From Paraburkholderia silvatlantica (GTDB lineage: Bacteria > Pseudomonadota > Gammaproteobacteria > Burkholderiales > Burkholderiaceae), in contig NZ_QEOL01000010.1 in the NCBI RefSeq assembly GCF_003096715.1, positions 175,884-239,883 on the forward strand: a stretch of DNA of 64,000 nucleotides. Direction: 5' to 3'. Positions 52,073 through 60,131 of the stretch are shown here, one piece after another. The position numbers and the translations under genes were made by a program. The notes under the pieces are model-generated. The model did no database searches, was not told the DNA's origin, and saw only the letters and a program-made list of their open reading frames with translations. Positions within the stretch are counted from its first letter, which is position 1. Every line of letters starts with the position of its first letter.

Positions 52073-52091
52073 GTCTTCGGCCACTTTTGAC

Positions 52092-55000
52092 TTAACGGGT
52101 ATTGCCTCGTGCACCGCGGCGCTGCGCCTCGCGCTCGCGTTTCGCGGCGGCGCGGTGGGCGAGCCGCGTATGCACGGTCGCAAACATCAGGGGTACGAAT
52201 AATAGCGTGGAGACCGTAGCGAACAGCAGGCCGCCGATCACCGCGCGCCCGAGCGGCGCGTTCTGTTCCGCGCCTTCGCCGAGGCCGAGCGCCATCGGCA
52301 CCATGCCGATCATCATGGCGAACGCCGTCATGAGCACGGGGCGGATGCGGGTGGCGCCCGCTTCGAGTGCGGCGGCGAGCGGCGTAGCACCGGCAGACAG
52401 ACGCTGGCGCGCGAACGAGACCACGAGAATGCTGTTCGCCGTCGCGACGCCCACGGTCATGATCGCTCCAGTGAGCGCCGGCACGCTCAGGTGCGTGCCG
52501 GTGATGAACAGCATCCACGCAATGCCGGCGAGCGCGGCGGGCAGCGCGCTGATGATGATGAGCGGATCGGCCCACGACTGGAAGTTCACGACGATCAGCA
52601 GATACACGAGCACGACCGCCATCGCAATGCCGACGCCCAGCCCCACGTACGACGAACGCATCGTGCCGATCTGGCCGCGCATGGTGATGGTCGTGCCGCG
52701 CGGCGCGTGCGCCTGTGCGTGCCGGATGATGTCGTTGATGTTCACGCCGACGGAACCCAGGTCGCTGCCCTCCACGCTCACGAGCAGGTCGATCACGGGG
52801 CGGATGTTGTAGTGCGTGATGATCGCGGGCCCGTTATGTGGCCTGAGCTGAACGAGATTGCTCACCAGTTGCAGCGGCGCATTGGCGTTCGTGCCACGTG
52901 CGGAAACCGGCGTGCCCATCAGTTCGTTCATCGACGTTTCGCGGTACTGCGGCGTTTGCACCGTGAGCGGATATTCCACACCGTTTTGCGGGCTCACCCA
53001 GAATGCGGGCGAAGTCTGCGTGCTGCCCGAGAGCGCGATCAGCACGTCCTGCGCAACGTTTTGCGGACTCAGGTTCAACTGCTGCATGCGCGAGCGGTCC
53101 ATTGCAAGCGTGAGCGCGGGCTCGTCGTTGCGCTGCTCGATGTGAGCATCCACGGCACCCGGCAGTTGCCGCACCTGCTTGAGCAGCGTGCTCGCCAGCG
53201 CCATGTCCTGGTTCAGGTTCGCGCCCACCACCTGCACGTCGATCGCCGCGGGCTGACCGAAGTTCAGAATCTGCGTGATGATGTCCGCGGGCTGGAAGAA
53301 GAACTCGACACCCGGAAACCGTTGCGGGAGCAACGCACGCAGTTTGTCGATATAAATGCGCGAGGGATCGTGATCGGGCTTCAGCGCGATCTGGATTTCG
53401 CCATCGAGCGTGCCCATCGTCCCCGCATTGCTGTACGAGAGATTGATACCGCTATAGGGCAGCCCGAGATTATCGACGATCGTCTCGAGTTGATCGGGCG
53501 GCACCACGTCGCGAACCACCTGCTCCACCTGGTCGGCAAGGCGCGCGGTTTCCTCGATGCGAAAGCCCGTTGGCGCGCGCATGTGCAGGCGAATGTTGCC
53601 GGCATCGACAGAGGGAAAAAAGTCGCGGCCAAGGAAGAACACAAGGAAGAGCGAAAGCAGACAAAACGCGAGGAAACTGCCGCCAAAGACCTTGCGGCGC
53701 GAGAGCAGCAGGCTCAACAGCGCGATGTAATTGGCGCGCACGCGCTCGAACGCATGATTGAAACGCCAATGGATGCGCGAGAAGAACGAACCTTGCGCGC
53801 GCTGCGCATGCGCGGCGGGATCGTGACCCTCGAAGAGCAGCATGGCGAGCGTCGGGACGAGCGTGCGCGAGAGGATGTACGACGCGATCATCGCGAACAC
53901 CACGGCTTGCGCGAGCGGCACGAACAGAAAGCGCGCCACGCCGGTGAGGAAGAACATCGGCACGAACACGATACAGATACACAGCGTCGAAACGAGCGCG
54001 GGCACGGCGATTTCGCCCGCACCTTCGAGAATGCCGTCGTGCAGTTTCGCGCCCAGATGGAGGTGCCGCTCGATGTTCTCGATCGTGACCGTTGCGTCGT
54101 CAACCAGAATGCCGACCGCGAGCGCGAGGCCGCCGAGCGTCATGATGTTGATGGTTTCGCCAAGCGCATAGAGTGCGATGATCGAAGAAAGAATCGACAG
54201 CGGAATCGACACGGCGATGATGAGCGTGCTGCGCCAGTTGCCGAGAAAGAGCAGGATCATCGCCGCCGTGAGCGCGGCCGCGATGAGCGCTTCGCGCACC
54301 ACGCCCTGTACGGCAGCGGAAACGAATACGGACTGGTCGAAGAGCGGCTTGACGACGAGGTCGGCAGGCAGTGTGTCGCGCGCCTTGGGCAACAGGTCCT
54401 TGAGCGCGCCCACCACCTGCAGCGTCGACGCGTCGCCGCTCTTGAGGATCGACATCAGCACGCCGCGCTGGCCGTCCTGGCGCACGACGTTGGTCTGCGG
54501 CGTGAAGCCGTCGCGCACGTGCGCCACGTCGCCGAGATAGGTGGTCGCGCCGTTGACCGTTTGCACGGGAATGCGGTTCAGGCCCGCGATCGTATCGGGC
54601 GATGCATTGGTGTCCACACGATATTCGGTCTGCCCGAGCTTGGCCGTCCCCGTCGGCAGAATGAGGTTCTGCGCGTTGACCGCATTGACGATATCGGCGG
54701 GCGTGAGGCCCTTCGAAATGAGCGCGCGCGTGTCGAGATCCACGGAGATCACGCGCGTCTTGCCTCCATACGGGTAAGGCACCTGCGCGCCGGGAATCGT
54801 AATGAGCTGCGGGCGCAGGAAGTTCATCGCGATGTCGGCGAGCGCCTGCTCGCTCATCGACTTGCTGGAAAGGCCGAGCTGGATCACCGGAATGCTCGAG
54901 GCCGAATAGCTGATGACGAGCGGAGGCGTAGCGCCGGGCGGCATCTGCTTCACCTGCGCCTGTTCCGATGCAACGGCTTGCGCGATCGCCGTTTGCAGGC

Positions 55001-55301
55001 TCGCGCCCGGCTGCAGGAACAGCTTGATGATGGCGATGCCCGGCAGCGATTGCGACTCGATGTGCTCGATGTTGCTCACCGTGGTCGTGAGACTGCGCTC
55101 GTTGACCGAGGTGATGCGGTCGGCCATATCCTGAGCGGAAAAGCCGGTATATGACCAGATGATGCTGATAACAGGGATGTTGATGTTCGGCAGCACGTCG
55201 GTGGCCATCGACATGAGCACGAAGGGCGTGGCCAGCACGATCAGGATGGCCATCACGATGAACGTGTACGGCCGCTTCAGCGCGAGATTGACAATCCACA
55301 T
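52092..55301 (-). CDS. RND efflux pump (HAE-like)
   Basis: Product of 1069 residues, the standard RND length, with 12 helices and two periplasmic loops. The N-terminus WIVNLALKRPYTFIVMAIL and PNINIPVISIIWSYTGFSAQDM is typical. The proton-relay Asp pair lies in GILVDDATVTIENIERHL, with FLGNWRSTLIIAVSIPLSIL before it. The Asp pair favours the hydrophobe/amphiphile (HAE) branch over the heavy-metal HME branch. It is the first gene of the operon, ahead of the adaptor (19-bp gap), an inverted order compared with mexAB-type operons. Substrates cannot be read from sequence. Confidence 0.92.
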   Translation of the reverse strand: MWIVNLALKRPYTFIVMAILIVLATPFVLMSMATDVLPNINIPVISIIWSYTGFSAQDMADRITSVNERSLTTTVSNIEHIESQSLPGIAIIKLFLQPGASLQTAIAQAVASEQAQVKQMPPGATPPLVISYSASSIPVIQLGLSSKSMSEQALADIAMNFLRPQLITIPGAQVPYPYGGKTRVISVDLDTRALISKGLTPADIVNAVNAQNLILPTGTAKLGQTEYRVDTNASPDTIAGLNRIPVQTVNGATTYLGDVAHVRDGFTPQTNVVRQDGQRGVLMSILKSGDASTLQVVGALKDLLPKARDTLPADLVVKPLFDQSVFVSAAVQGVVREALIAAALTAAMILLFLGNWRSTLIIAVSIPLSILSSIIALYALGETINIMTLGGLALAVGILVDDATVTIENIERHLHLGAKLHDGILEGAGEIAVPALVSTLCICIVFVPMFFLTGVARFLFVPLAQAVVFAMIASYILSRTLVPTLAMLLFEGHDPAAHAQRAQGSFFSRIHWRFNHAFERVRANYIALLSLLLSRRKVFGGSFLAFCLLSLFLVFFLGRDFFPSVDAGNIRLHMRAPTGFRIEETARLADQVEQVVRDVVPPDQLETIVDNLGLPYSGINLSYSNAGTMGTLDGEIQIALKPDHDPSRIYIDKLRALLPQRFPGVEFFFQPADIITQILNFGQPAAIDVQVVGANLNQDMALASTLLKQVRQLPGAVDAHIEQRNDEPALTLAMDRSRMQQLNLSPQNVAQDVLIALSGSTQTSPAFWVSPQNGVEYPLTVQTPQYRETSMNELMGTPVSARGTNANAPLQLVSNLVQLRPHNGPAIITHYNIRPVIDLLVSVEGSDLGSVGVNINDIIRHAQAHAPRGTTITMRGQIGTMRSSYVGLGVGIAMAVVLVYLLIVVNFQSWADPLIIISALPAALAGIAWMLFITGTHLSVPALTGAIMTVGVATANSILVVSFARQRLSAGATPLAAALEAGATRIRPVLMTAFAMMIGMVPMALGLGEGAEQNAPLGRAVIGGLLFATVSTLLFVPLMFATVHTRLAHRAAAKREREAQRRGARGNTR

Positions 55302-55555
55302 GTCGGTGTTTCGGACAATTCAGGCGAGGGTTTGAGACGGGGGACGCATTCATCCAGCGAGTGCCGCATCATAGGCAATGGCGGTGGCAAGTCGCTGTCG
55401 CCAATATGGCGAAATTGACAGGCAATGCGAGAGACGCGCGAAAAGGCACGGGAACGCAGACAGATCGCCGCTGCAGCGTCGCGTAGCGCCCGGAATCCGC
55501 AGCCGCGAAACGCGCCGTAACACGCTCGCGCTTCGCGAAGACTTCTTTAACTGCT
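55302..55555. other. 254-bp spacer carrying the RND operon promoter region
   Basis: This spacer separates the start of the RND pump gene (55301, minus) from the 3' end of the LysR gene (55556, minus). It should contain the pump promoter and possibly the site of the CusR-like regulator. I see no clear -35/-10 pair and no gene. Confidence 0.4.
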
Positions 55556-56593
55556 TCAGTTCACAAGACGCAGCCGCTCCAGGTCGTGCGTGTTGCGATC
55601 GCGGCCGCTGCGCGCACGCGTCCCTCGCGGGCCCGCGTGTGCATCCACTTCGCGAAGCGGCGCGTCGCATGTGGCAAGCGCAGTCTCCTGCTCGGCAAGG
55701 ACGAGCGGCACCTTCTCGCGCAAAAACTCGACGAAGGTGCGGATCTTCGCGTCCAGATAGCGGCGTGAAGCGTACAGCGCGTAGATGTTGAGCTTTTGCA
55801 ACGTGTGCGTGGGCAGCACGCGCACCAGCGTACCGTCGGCGAGACCGGGCAGCGCCACCGGCACCGGCAGCGGGCCGATGCCCATGCCTTCGCGTATGGC
55901 GAGCGCAAGCGCTTCGGGATTGTTGACCTGGAACGGCGTCACACCCGTATGCCGGAAGGTCTCGCCAAGCGGCCCCTCGGAAACCCATTGGCCGGCCGGC
56001 AGGCTCGCATCGGTGAGGTGCAGACAGGTATGCGCCTCGAGGTCATCGAACGATTGCGGCTCGCCGCGCGTGCGCAAGTATGCAGGCGATGCGCAGAGGA
56101 TGGCAGCGGTGCTGCCCAGATGCTGCGAGATCAGCGCGGAGTCCTCGAGATCGGCGGCCACCACGACCGCCACGTCGAAGCCCTCCTCGATGATGTCGGG
56201 CATCTGCTGCGCGATGGTGAGATCGACCGACACCTCCGGCAAATGCTGTTGATAACGCGCGATGAGCGGCATGACATAGTGCTGCCCGAAACTCGTGCCG
56301 CCGTACACGCGCAGTTTGCCCGAGGGATTCGCGTGCGCAGCAGCGGCTTCGGCCTCGGCCTGCTCGACGTCGGCAAGAATCCGCTTGCAGCTCTGGAAGT
56401 AGCGCTCGCCCGCTTCGGTCAGCGACATGCGCCGCGTGGTCCGGTTAAGAAGCCGCGTGCGCAGCCGCGACTCCAGGTCGGTGACCGCGCGCGAGACCTG
56501 CGCGGTCGTCATCGTTTCGCTCGCCGCAGCGCGCGTGAAGCTGCCGGACTCCACCACTCGCACGAAGACCCGCATATTGCGCAGCGTATCCAT
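55556..56593 (-). CDS. LysR-family regulator near the RND operon
   Basis: Product of 345 residues; ATG 56593 (MDTLRNMRVFVRVVES) has GGGAG upstream. The winged HTH is SFTRAAASETMTTAQVSRAVTDLES. The effector-binding domain covers about 90-300, then a basic Arg/His/Asp-rich tail of about 40 residues, an uncommon extension. It strongly resembles the LysR at 62510 in this window (same opening MDTL-NMRVFVRVVE), so the two are paralogues. It reads toward the RND pump on the same strand, with 254 bp between. Its target is not obvious. Confidence 0.9.
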   Translation of the reverse strand: MDTLRNMRVFVRVVESGSFTRAAASETMTTAQVSRAVTDLESRLRTRLLNRTTRRMSLTEAGERYFQSCKRILADVEQAEAEAAAAHANPSGKLRVYGGTSFGQHYVMPLIARYQQHLPEVSVDLTIAQQMPDIIEEGFDVAVVVAADLEDSALISQHLGSTAAILCASPAYLRTRGEPQSFDDLEAHTCLHLTDASLPAGQWVSEGPLGETFRHTGVTPFQVNNPEALALAIREGMGIGPLPVPVALPGLADGTLVRVLPTHTLQKLNIYALYASRRYLDAKIRTFVEFLREKVPLVLAEQETALATCDAPLREVDAHAGPRGTRARSGRDRNTHDLERLRLVN

Positions 56594-56822
56594 CAGAAAC
56601 TCCCGTTCATTCGGCCTGCCATTCCCATCTCCATACGAATGGGAGTAGTTTCGCCCACGAGCCGTGGCCTGATCCTGACTCGAACATGACAGCGCGGACA
56701 GCTTGGCGCAAAGCCCCGTCCCGCGTATGATCCACGAGCCTCCGATGTACCTCGATACATCCGCCACGCCTTGCGCGAGAGCCGCATGGCGTGCGGCCGC
56801 CCTGCGCTTTCATGACAAAACG

Positions 56823-57530
56823 ATGACTCTCGAATTCGCCCTGCGCCTTCTCGCGGCGTTCGCCTGCGGCGTCGCCATCGGCCTGGAACGCCAGATTCGC
56901 CAACGCACGGCCGGTCTGCGCACGATCACGCTCGTGGCAAGCGGCGCATGCCTGTTCGTCACGCTCGGCGTGCTGACCGGCAATGGCTCGACCGGCGTGA
57001 CGCAAATCGCGGCCTATGTCGTCTCTGGCGTAGGTTTTCTGGGCGGCGGCGTGATCATGCGCGAGAAGGGCTCGATTCAGGGCATCAATACCGCGGCGAC
57101 GCTTTGGTGTTCGGCGGCCGTGGGCGTGCTGTGCGGAGCGGGCCATTACGGCCCGGCGGTGGCCGGCACCGCCGTCGTGCTGCTCACGAATACCGTGCTG
57201 CGCGAGGTGAGCCGCATCATCAACGCGTCCCCCGTTTCGAACGCGGATCTCGTGCGCGCTTATGTGCTTACGGTGGTTTGCCGCGAAGAGGACGAAATCC
57301 ATATCCGCACGCTGCTTTCGAATTCTTTGTACTCCACACCGCTCTCATTCCAGAGCCTCACGAGCGAGGACCTGGCCGGCGATCCGCCGCGCCTGCGCGT
57401 GACGGCAACGATGCGCCTGCATCCGAAGTACCAGTCGAAGCTGGAGCTCATGGCGAGCCGCCTGAGCATGGAAAAAGGCGTTTCCAGCGTGAGCTGGACC
57501 GCCGCGGAACCCGAAATCGCGCCCGAGTGA
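56823..57530 (+). CDS. MgtC/SapB-family membrane protein
   Basis: Product of 235 residues; ATG 56823 (MTLEFALRLLAAF). Four or five helices in residues 5-145 carry the MgtC signature GLERQIRQRTAGLRTITLV, then VSGVGFLGGGVIMREKGSIQGINTAATLWCSAAVGVLCG. The C-terminal part (150-235) is a cytoplasmic ACT-like domain. In Salmonella and mycobacteria MgtC supports growth at low Mg2+ and in macrophages by limiting the F1Fo-ATPase. Here no mgtA/B Mg2+ transporter gene is adjacent. It is divergent from the LysR gene (229-bp spacer). Confidence 0.9.
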   Translation: MTLEFALRLLAAFACGVAIGLERQIRQRTAGLRTITLVASGACLFVTLGVLTGNGSTGVTQIAAYVVSGVGFLGGGVIMREKGSIQGINTAATLWCSAAVGVLCGAGHYGPAVAGTAVVLLTNTVLREVSRIINASPVSNADLVRAYVLTVVCREEDEIHIRTLLSNSLYSTPLSFQSLTSEDLAGDPPRLRVTATMRLHPKYQSKLELMASRLSMEKGVSSVSWTAAEPEIAPE

Positions 57531-57606
57531 GGCTTGCGCGTTGCATCGACCGGCATTTCTTACGAATACATTTCTAATTCGTTGCGTTTTTTAAAACTAT
57601 CGGCGG

Positions 57607-57622
57607 CAGTTTTCAAAAACTG
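57607..57622. promoter_or_regulatory. AT-rich dyad between mgtC-like and glsB-like genes
   Basis: CAGTTTT (57607-57613) pairs with AAAACTG (57616-57622) around two bases, 77 bp after the MgtC stop and 95 bp ahead of the GlsB start. The local AT content is high. It may serve as an operator for the stress gene or a weak terminator. Confidence 0.4.
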
Positions 57623-57716
57623 TTAATTCTGGCCGCGTTTCATGGACGCGTATTCGCCCTTGGACTAAGCTCCACTCACCGTGATTCTTTCACGCCAACA
57701 AGGGGAGTCTATTCAT

Positions 57717-57968
57717 ATGCAACACGGCATCATTGCCTGGCTCATCATCGGCGCAATCGCAGGCTGGCTCGCTGGCGTTCTCGTCAAAGGCGGCGGCTTC
57801 GGATTATTCGTCGATATCATCGTCGGCATTGTCGGCGCGTTCATCGGCGGTTGGCTTGCCGGTGTGCTCGGCATTCATATCGGCGCTGGCATCATCAGCT
57901 CGATCATTACCGCCATTGTCGGCGCGGTCATTCTGCTCTTCATCATCCGCCTCGTGCGACGAGCGTAG
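57717..57968 (+). CDS. GlsB/YeaQ/YmgE-family stress membrane protein
   Basis: Product of 83 residues. The ATG at 57717 has the good ribosome site AGGGGAG at 57701-57707. Three hydrophobic segments with a Gly-rich pattern (IIAWLIIGAIAGWLAGVLVKGGGFG, IIVGIVGAFIGGWLAGVLG, ISSIITAIVGAVILLFIIRLVRR) are the family hallmark (transglycosylase-associated protein). Members are induced by acid, osmotic or general stress; molecular role unknown. A strong bidirectional terminator follows at 57990. Confidence 0.92.
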   Translation: MQHGIIAWLIIGAIAGWLAGVLVKGGGFGLFVDIIVGIVGAFIGGWLAGVLGIHIGAGIISSIITAIVGAVILLFIIRLVRRA

Positions 57969-57989
57969 CGAAATCGCGGCATCAATGAA

Positions 57990-58022
57990 AAACGGGAGCA
58001 CCGTTGCTGGTGCTCCCGTTTT
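57990..58022. terminator. Bidirectional intrinsic terminator
   Basis: AACGGGAGCACC (57990-58001) and GGTGCTCCCGTT (58008-58019) form a perfect 12-bp stem with a 6-nt loop, followed by a T-rich tail and preceded by an A run. It serves the GlsB-like gene rightward and the CoA-transferase gene leftward. Confidence 0.92.
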
Positions 58023-58058
58023 GTTTTGTGTGCTTCGAAACAGCGAACGCCTTGAGCC

Positions 58059-59585
58059 TTATACGTTCGCGGCGAGTCCGCCCGTCGCTTCGGGCAGCAT
58101 CGATCCCGTTTGATTGAAGCGCAGATGCATTTCATACGCGCGCGCGAGATCGTGCGGCGTCTGGCCGCCAATCCTGAGTGCGTCGCGATAATAGTCGCGC
58201 AGCAGGTCGCGATAGAGCGGATGCGCGCAACGCTCTATCACAAGGTTCGCACGTTCGCGCGGCGCGAGTCCGCGCAGGTCCGCGAGGCCCTGCTCGGTGA
58301 CGATCACATCGACGTCGTGCTCGTTGTGATCGACGTGCGGCACCATTGGCACGATGCTGGAAATGCGGCCGTCCTTCGCAATTGCCTTGGTCGCGAAGAT
58401 CGCGCACGACGCATTGCGCGCGAAATCGCCCGAGCCGCCGATACCGTTCATCATGTGCGTGCCGCCCACGTGCGTGGAATTCACGTTGCCGTAGATGTCG
58501 CATTCGAGCGCGGTGTTCAGCGCAATCAAGCCGAGGCGGCGAATCACTTCGGGATGGTTGCTGACTTCCTGCGGACGCAGCACGAGCTTGTCGCGATAGC
58601 GGTCGAGTTCGGCGAGCACCTGAGCCTGGCGCTGCGCGGAGAGCGTCATCGAGGCGCCCGAGGCGAACACCATCTTGCCGGAATCGATCAGGTCGAAAGT
58701 CGAGTCCTGCAATACTTCAGAGTACATCGTCAGCGCTTCGAACGGTGAATCCACGAAGCCCGAAAGCACCGCGTTCGCGATCGTGCCGATGCCGGCCTGC
58801 AGCGGCGGCAGTTGCGCGCTCATGCGGCCGTGCTTCACTTCATGCTGCAGGAATTCGATGAGGTGGCCGGCAATGCGCGCGGTTTCTTCGTCGGCGGGCA
58901 GCACGGTCGAGGGGCTGTCCGCCTCGTTCGTGATGACGATGGCGGCGATCTTCTCCGGCGGAATTTCGATAGCGGTCGTACCCACACGGTCCTGCGGACG
59001 TATGATCGGCAGCGGATCGCGATGCGGGCGGCGACCAGGAATCCACACGTCGTGCAGGCCTTCGAGCGCGAGCGGCTGTGCAAGGTTGATCTCGACGATG
59101 ACCTTCTCAGCGAGAATCGCGAAGCTCGCCGAATTACCGACCGAAGTGGTGGGCACGATCGCGCCGCTTTCCGTGATCGCGGCGGCTTCGATGATCGCGA
59201 GATCGAGTTTGCCGAGCAGGTTCGCGCGCAGCATCTCCACGGTTTCCGAAAGATGCTGGTCGACGAACATCACTTCGCCGCAGTTGATCGCCTTGCGCAG
59301 CGTCGCGTCCACCTGAAACGGCAGACGACGCTCGAGCACACCCGCTTCGGTCAGCATGCGATCGACGTCGTGGCCGAGCGAGGCGCCCGTCATCAGCGTA
59401 ATACGCAGCGGCTCTTTCTCTTCGCGCGCACGGCGCGCCAGCTCGAGCGGCACGGCCTTCGTGTCGCCCGCGCGCGTAAAGCCGCTCGCGCCAACGCGCA
59501 TGCCGTTGCGCACGAGTTGGGCCGCCTCGGCAGCCGAAGTGATTTTCCCGCGCAAGGCGGCACAACGAATACGGTCTTCGTACAT
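58059..59585 (-). CDS. Succinate/acetate CoA-transferase (acetyl-CoA hydrolase family)
   Basis: Product of 508 residues. I use ATG 59585, with GGAG 8 nt upstream, over a GTG four codons earlier. The acetyl-CoA hydrolase/transferase fold is clear: LVRNGMRVGASGFTRAGDTKAVP, QHLSETVEMLR, and the catalytic Glu E290 in MYSEVLQD, equivalent to E294 of Acetobacter AarC. The CoA-binding loop is IGGSGDFARN. It transfers CoA between succinate, acetate or propionate, avoiding ATP use; whether hydrolysis occurs is unclear. It shares the bidirectional terminator with the GlsB-like gene. Confidence 0.9.
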   Translation of the reverse strand: MYEDRIRCAALRGKITSAAEAAQLVRNGMRVGASGFTRAGDTKAVPLELARRAREEKEPLRITLMTGASLGHDVDRMLTEAGVLERRLPFQVDATLRKAINCGEVMFVDQHLSETVEMLRANLLGKLDLAIIEAAAITESGAIVPTTSVGNSASFAILAEKVIVEINLAQPLALEGLHDVWIPGRRPHRDPLPIIRPQDRVGTTAIEIPPEKIAAIVITNEADSPSTVLPADEETARIAGHLIEFLQHEVKHGRMSAQLPPLQAGIGTIANAVLSGFVDSPFEALTMYSEVLQDSTFDLIDSGKMVFASGASMTLSAQRQAQVLAELDRYRDKLVLRPQEVSNHPEVIRRLGLIALNTALECDIYGNVNSTHVGGTHMMNGIGGSGDFARNASCAIFATKAIAKDGRISSIVPMVPHVDHNEHDVDVIVTEQGLADLRGLAPRERANLVIERCAHPLYRDLLRDYYRDALRIGGQTPHDLARAYEMHLRFNQTGSMLPEATGGLAANV

Positions 59586-59663
59586 CAAAGTCTCCACAAA
59601 TTCTCTGATCGCCTGGTGCTTATTTTCAGGTCTTGCATCGGCGGTCGTGCACTGCGAGTTTCA

Positions 59664-59686
59664 CAAAACACTGTTGCAGTGTTTTG
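59664..59686. terminator. Perfect 10-bp hairpin between the two-Cys protein and CoA-transferase genes
   Basis: CAAAACACTG (59664-59673) and CAGTGTTTTG (59677-59686) form a 10-bp stem with a 3-nt loop. On the minus strand it follows the small secreted protein gene (stop at 59782) and lies 78 bp before the CoA-transferase start. The stem ends in TTTTG instead of a U tail, so it may be a terminator or an operator. Confidence 0.6.
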
Positions 59687-59781
59687 CGCAGCCACAATGC
59701 GCAAAGCCGCGGCGCCCGGATGAAGGCGTCGCGGCACAGGATCTCAGCGTGCGCCTGCACATGGCTGGCATGCTCTCGATC

Positions 59782-60003
59782 TCAGCTACCGAAATAAATA
59801 TTGCAGAAGCTGACCGGGCCGACGCATTCATCCTTCTTTGCCGGCCTTGCGATTTCGCGGTGGGCGGGCGCTTGCGCTACCTGCGGGGCAGCGGACTGCG
59901 CGACCTGCTGAGGGACGCTCGCTGCCGGTGCTTCGTTCTGTGCATAAGCAGCGGCGGCGGCAAACAGCGAACAGGCAACAACAGCGATCTTCAGGGACTT
60001 CAT
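59782..60003 (-). CDS. Small secreted two-cysteine protein (73 residues)
   Basis: A good ribosome site (GGAGAG) precedes ATG 60003. Signal peptide MKSLKIAVVACSLFAAAAAYA, then an Ala/Pro/Gln-rich linker (QNEAPAASVPQQVAQ and on) and a short end containing DECVGPVSFCNIYFG. Two cysteines seven residues apart could form a disulfide in the periplasm. The mature protein is about 50 residues with no known domain. It stands alone between the CoA-transferase and FUSC genes. Function unknown; I recall similar small proteins in Burkholderia but cannot confirm that here. Confidence 0.65.
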   Translation of the reverse strand: MKSLKIAVVACSLFAAAAAYAQNEAPAASVPQQVAQSAAPQVAQAPAHREIARPAKKDECVGPVSFCNIYFGS

Positions 60004-60131
60004 TTTACTCTCCAGTGCTAATGGGTACTGCGAAGCAGTGATGTGACTATATGACTCAGGATGGAATTGATTAAGCGGGTGGGGTGGAAGGCATATTTCC
60101 AGACTGCAGCAAGATCGGGCGGGGCCGCTTT

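Noticed and set aside
52491..55154. Plus-strand frame of 887 codons opposite the RND pump
   Set aside because: Despite its length it is highly charged (Arg/Glu/His/Asp) and overlaps a well-supported RND gene. Such long antisense frames are expected with strong GC3 bias.
47054..55301. Copper/silver (Cus) efflux system
   Set aside because: The regulator pair resembles CusRS, but the pump has HAE-type features, there is no CusF, and no Met-rich metal path is visible in the adaptor.
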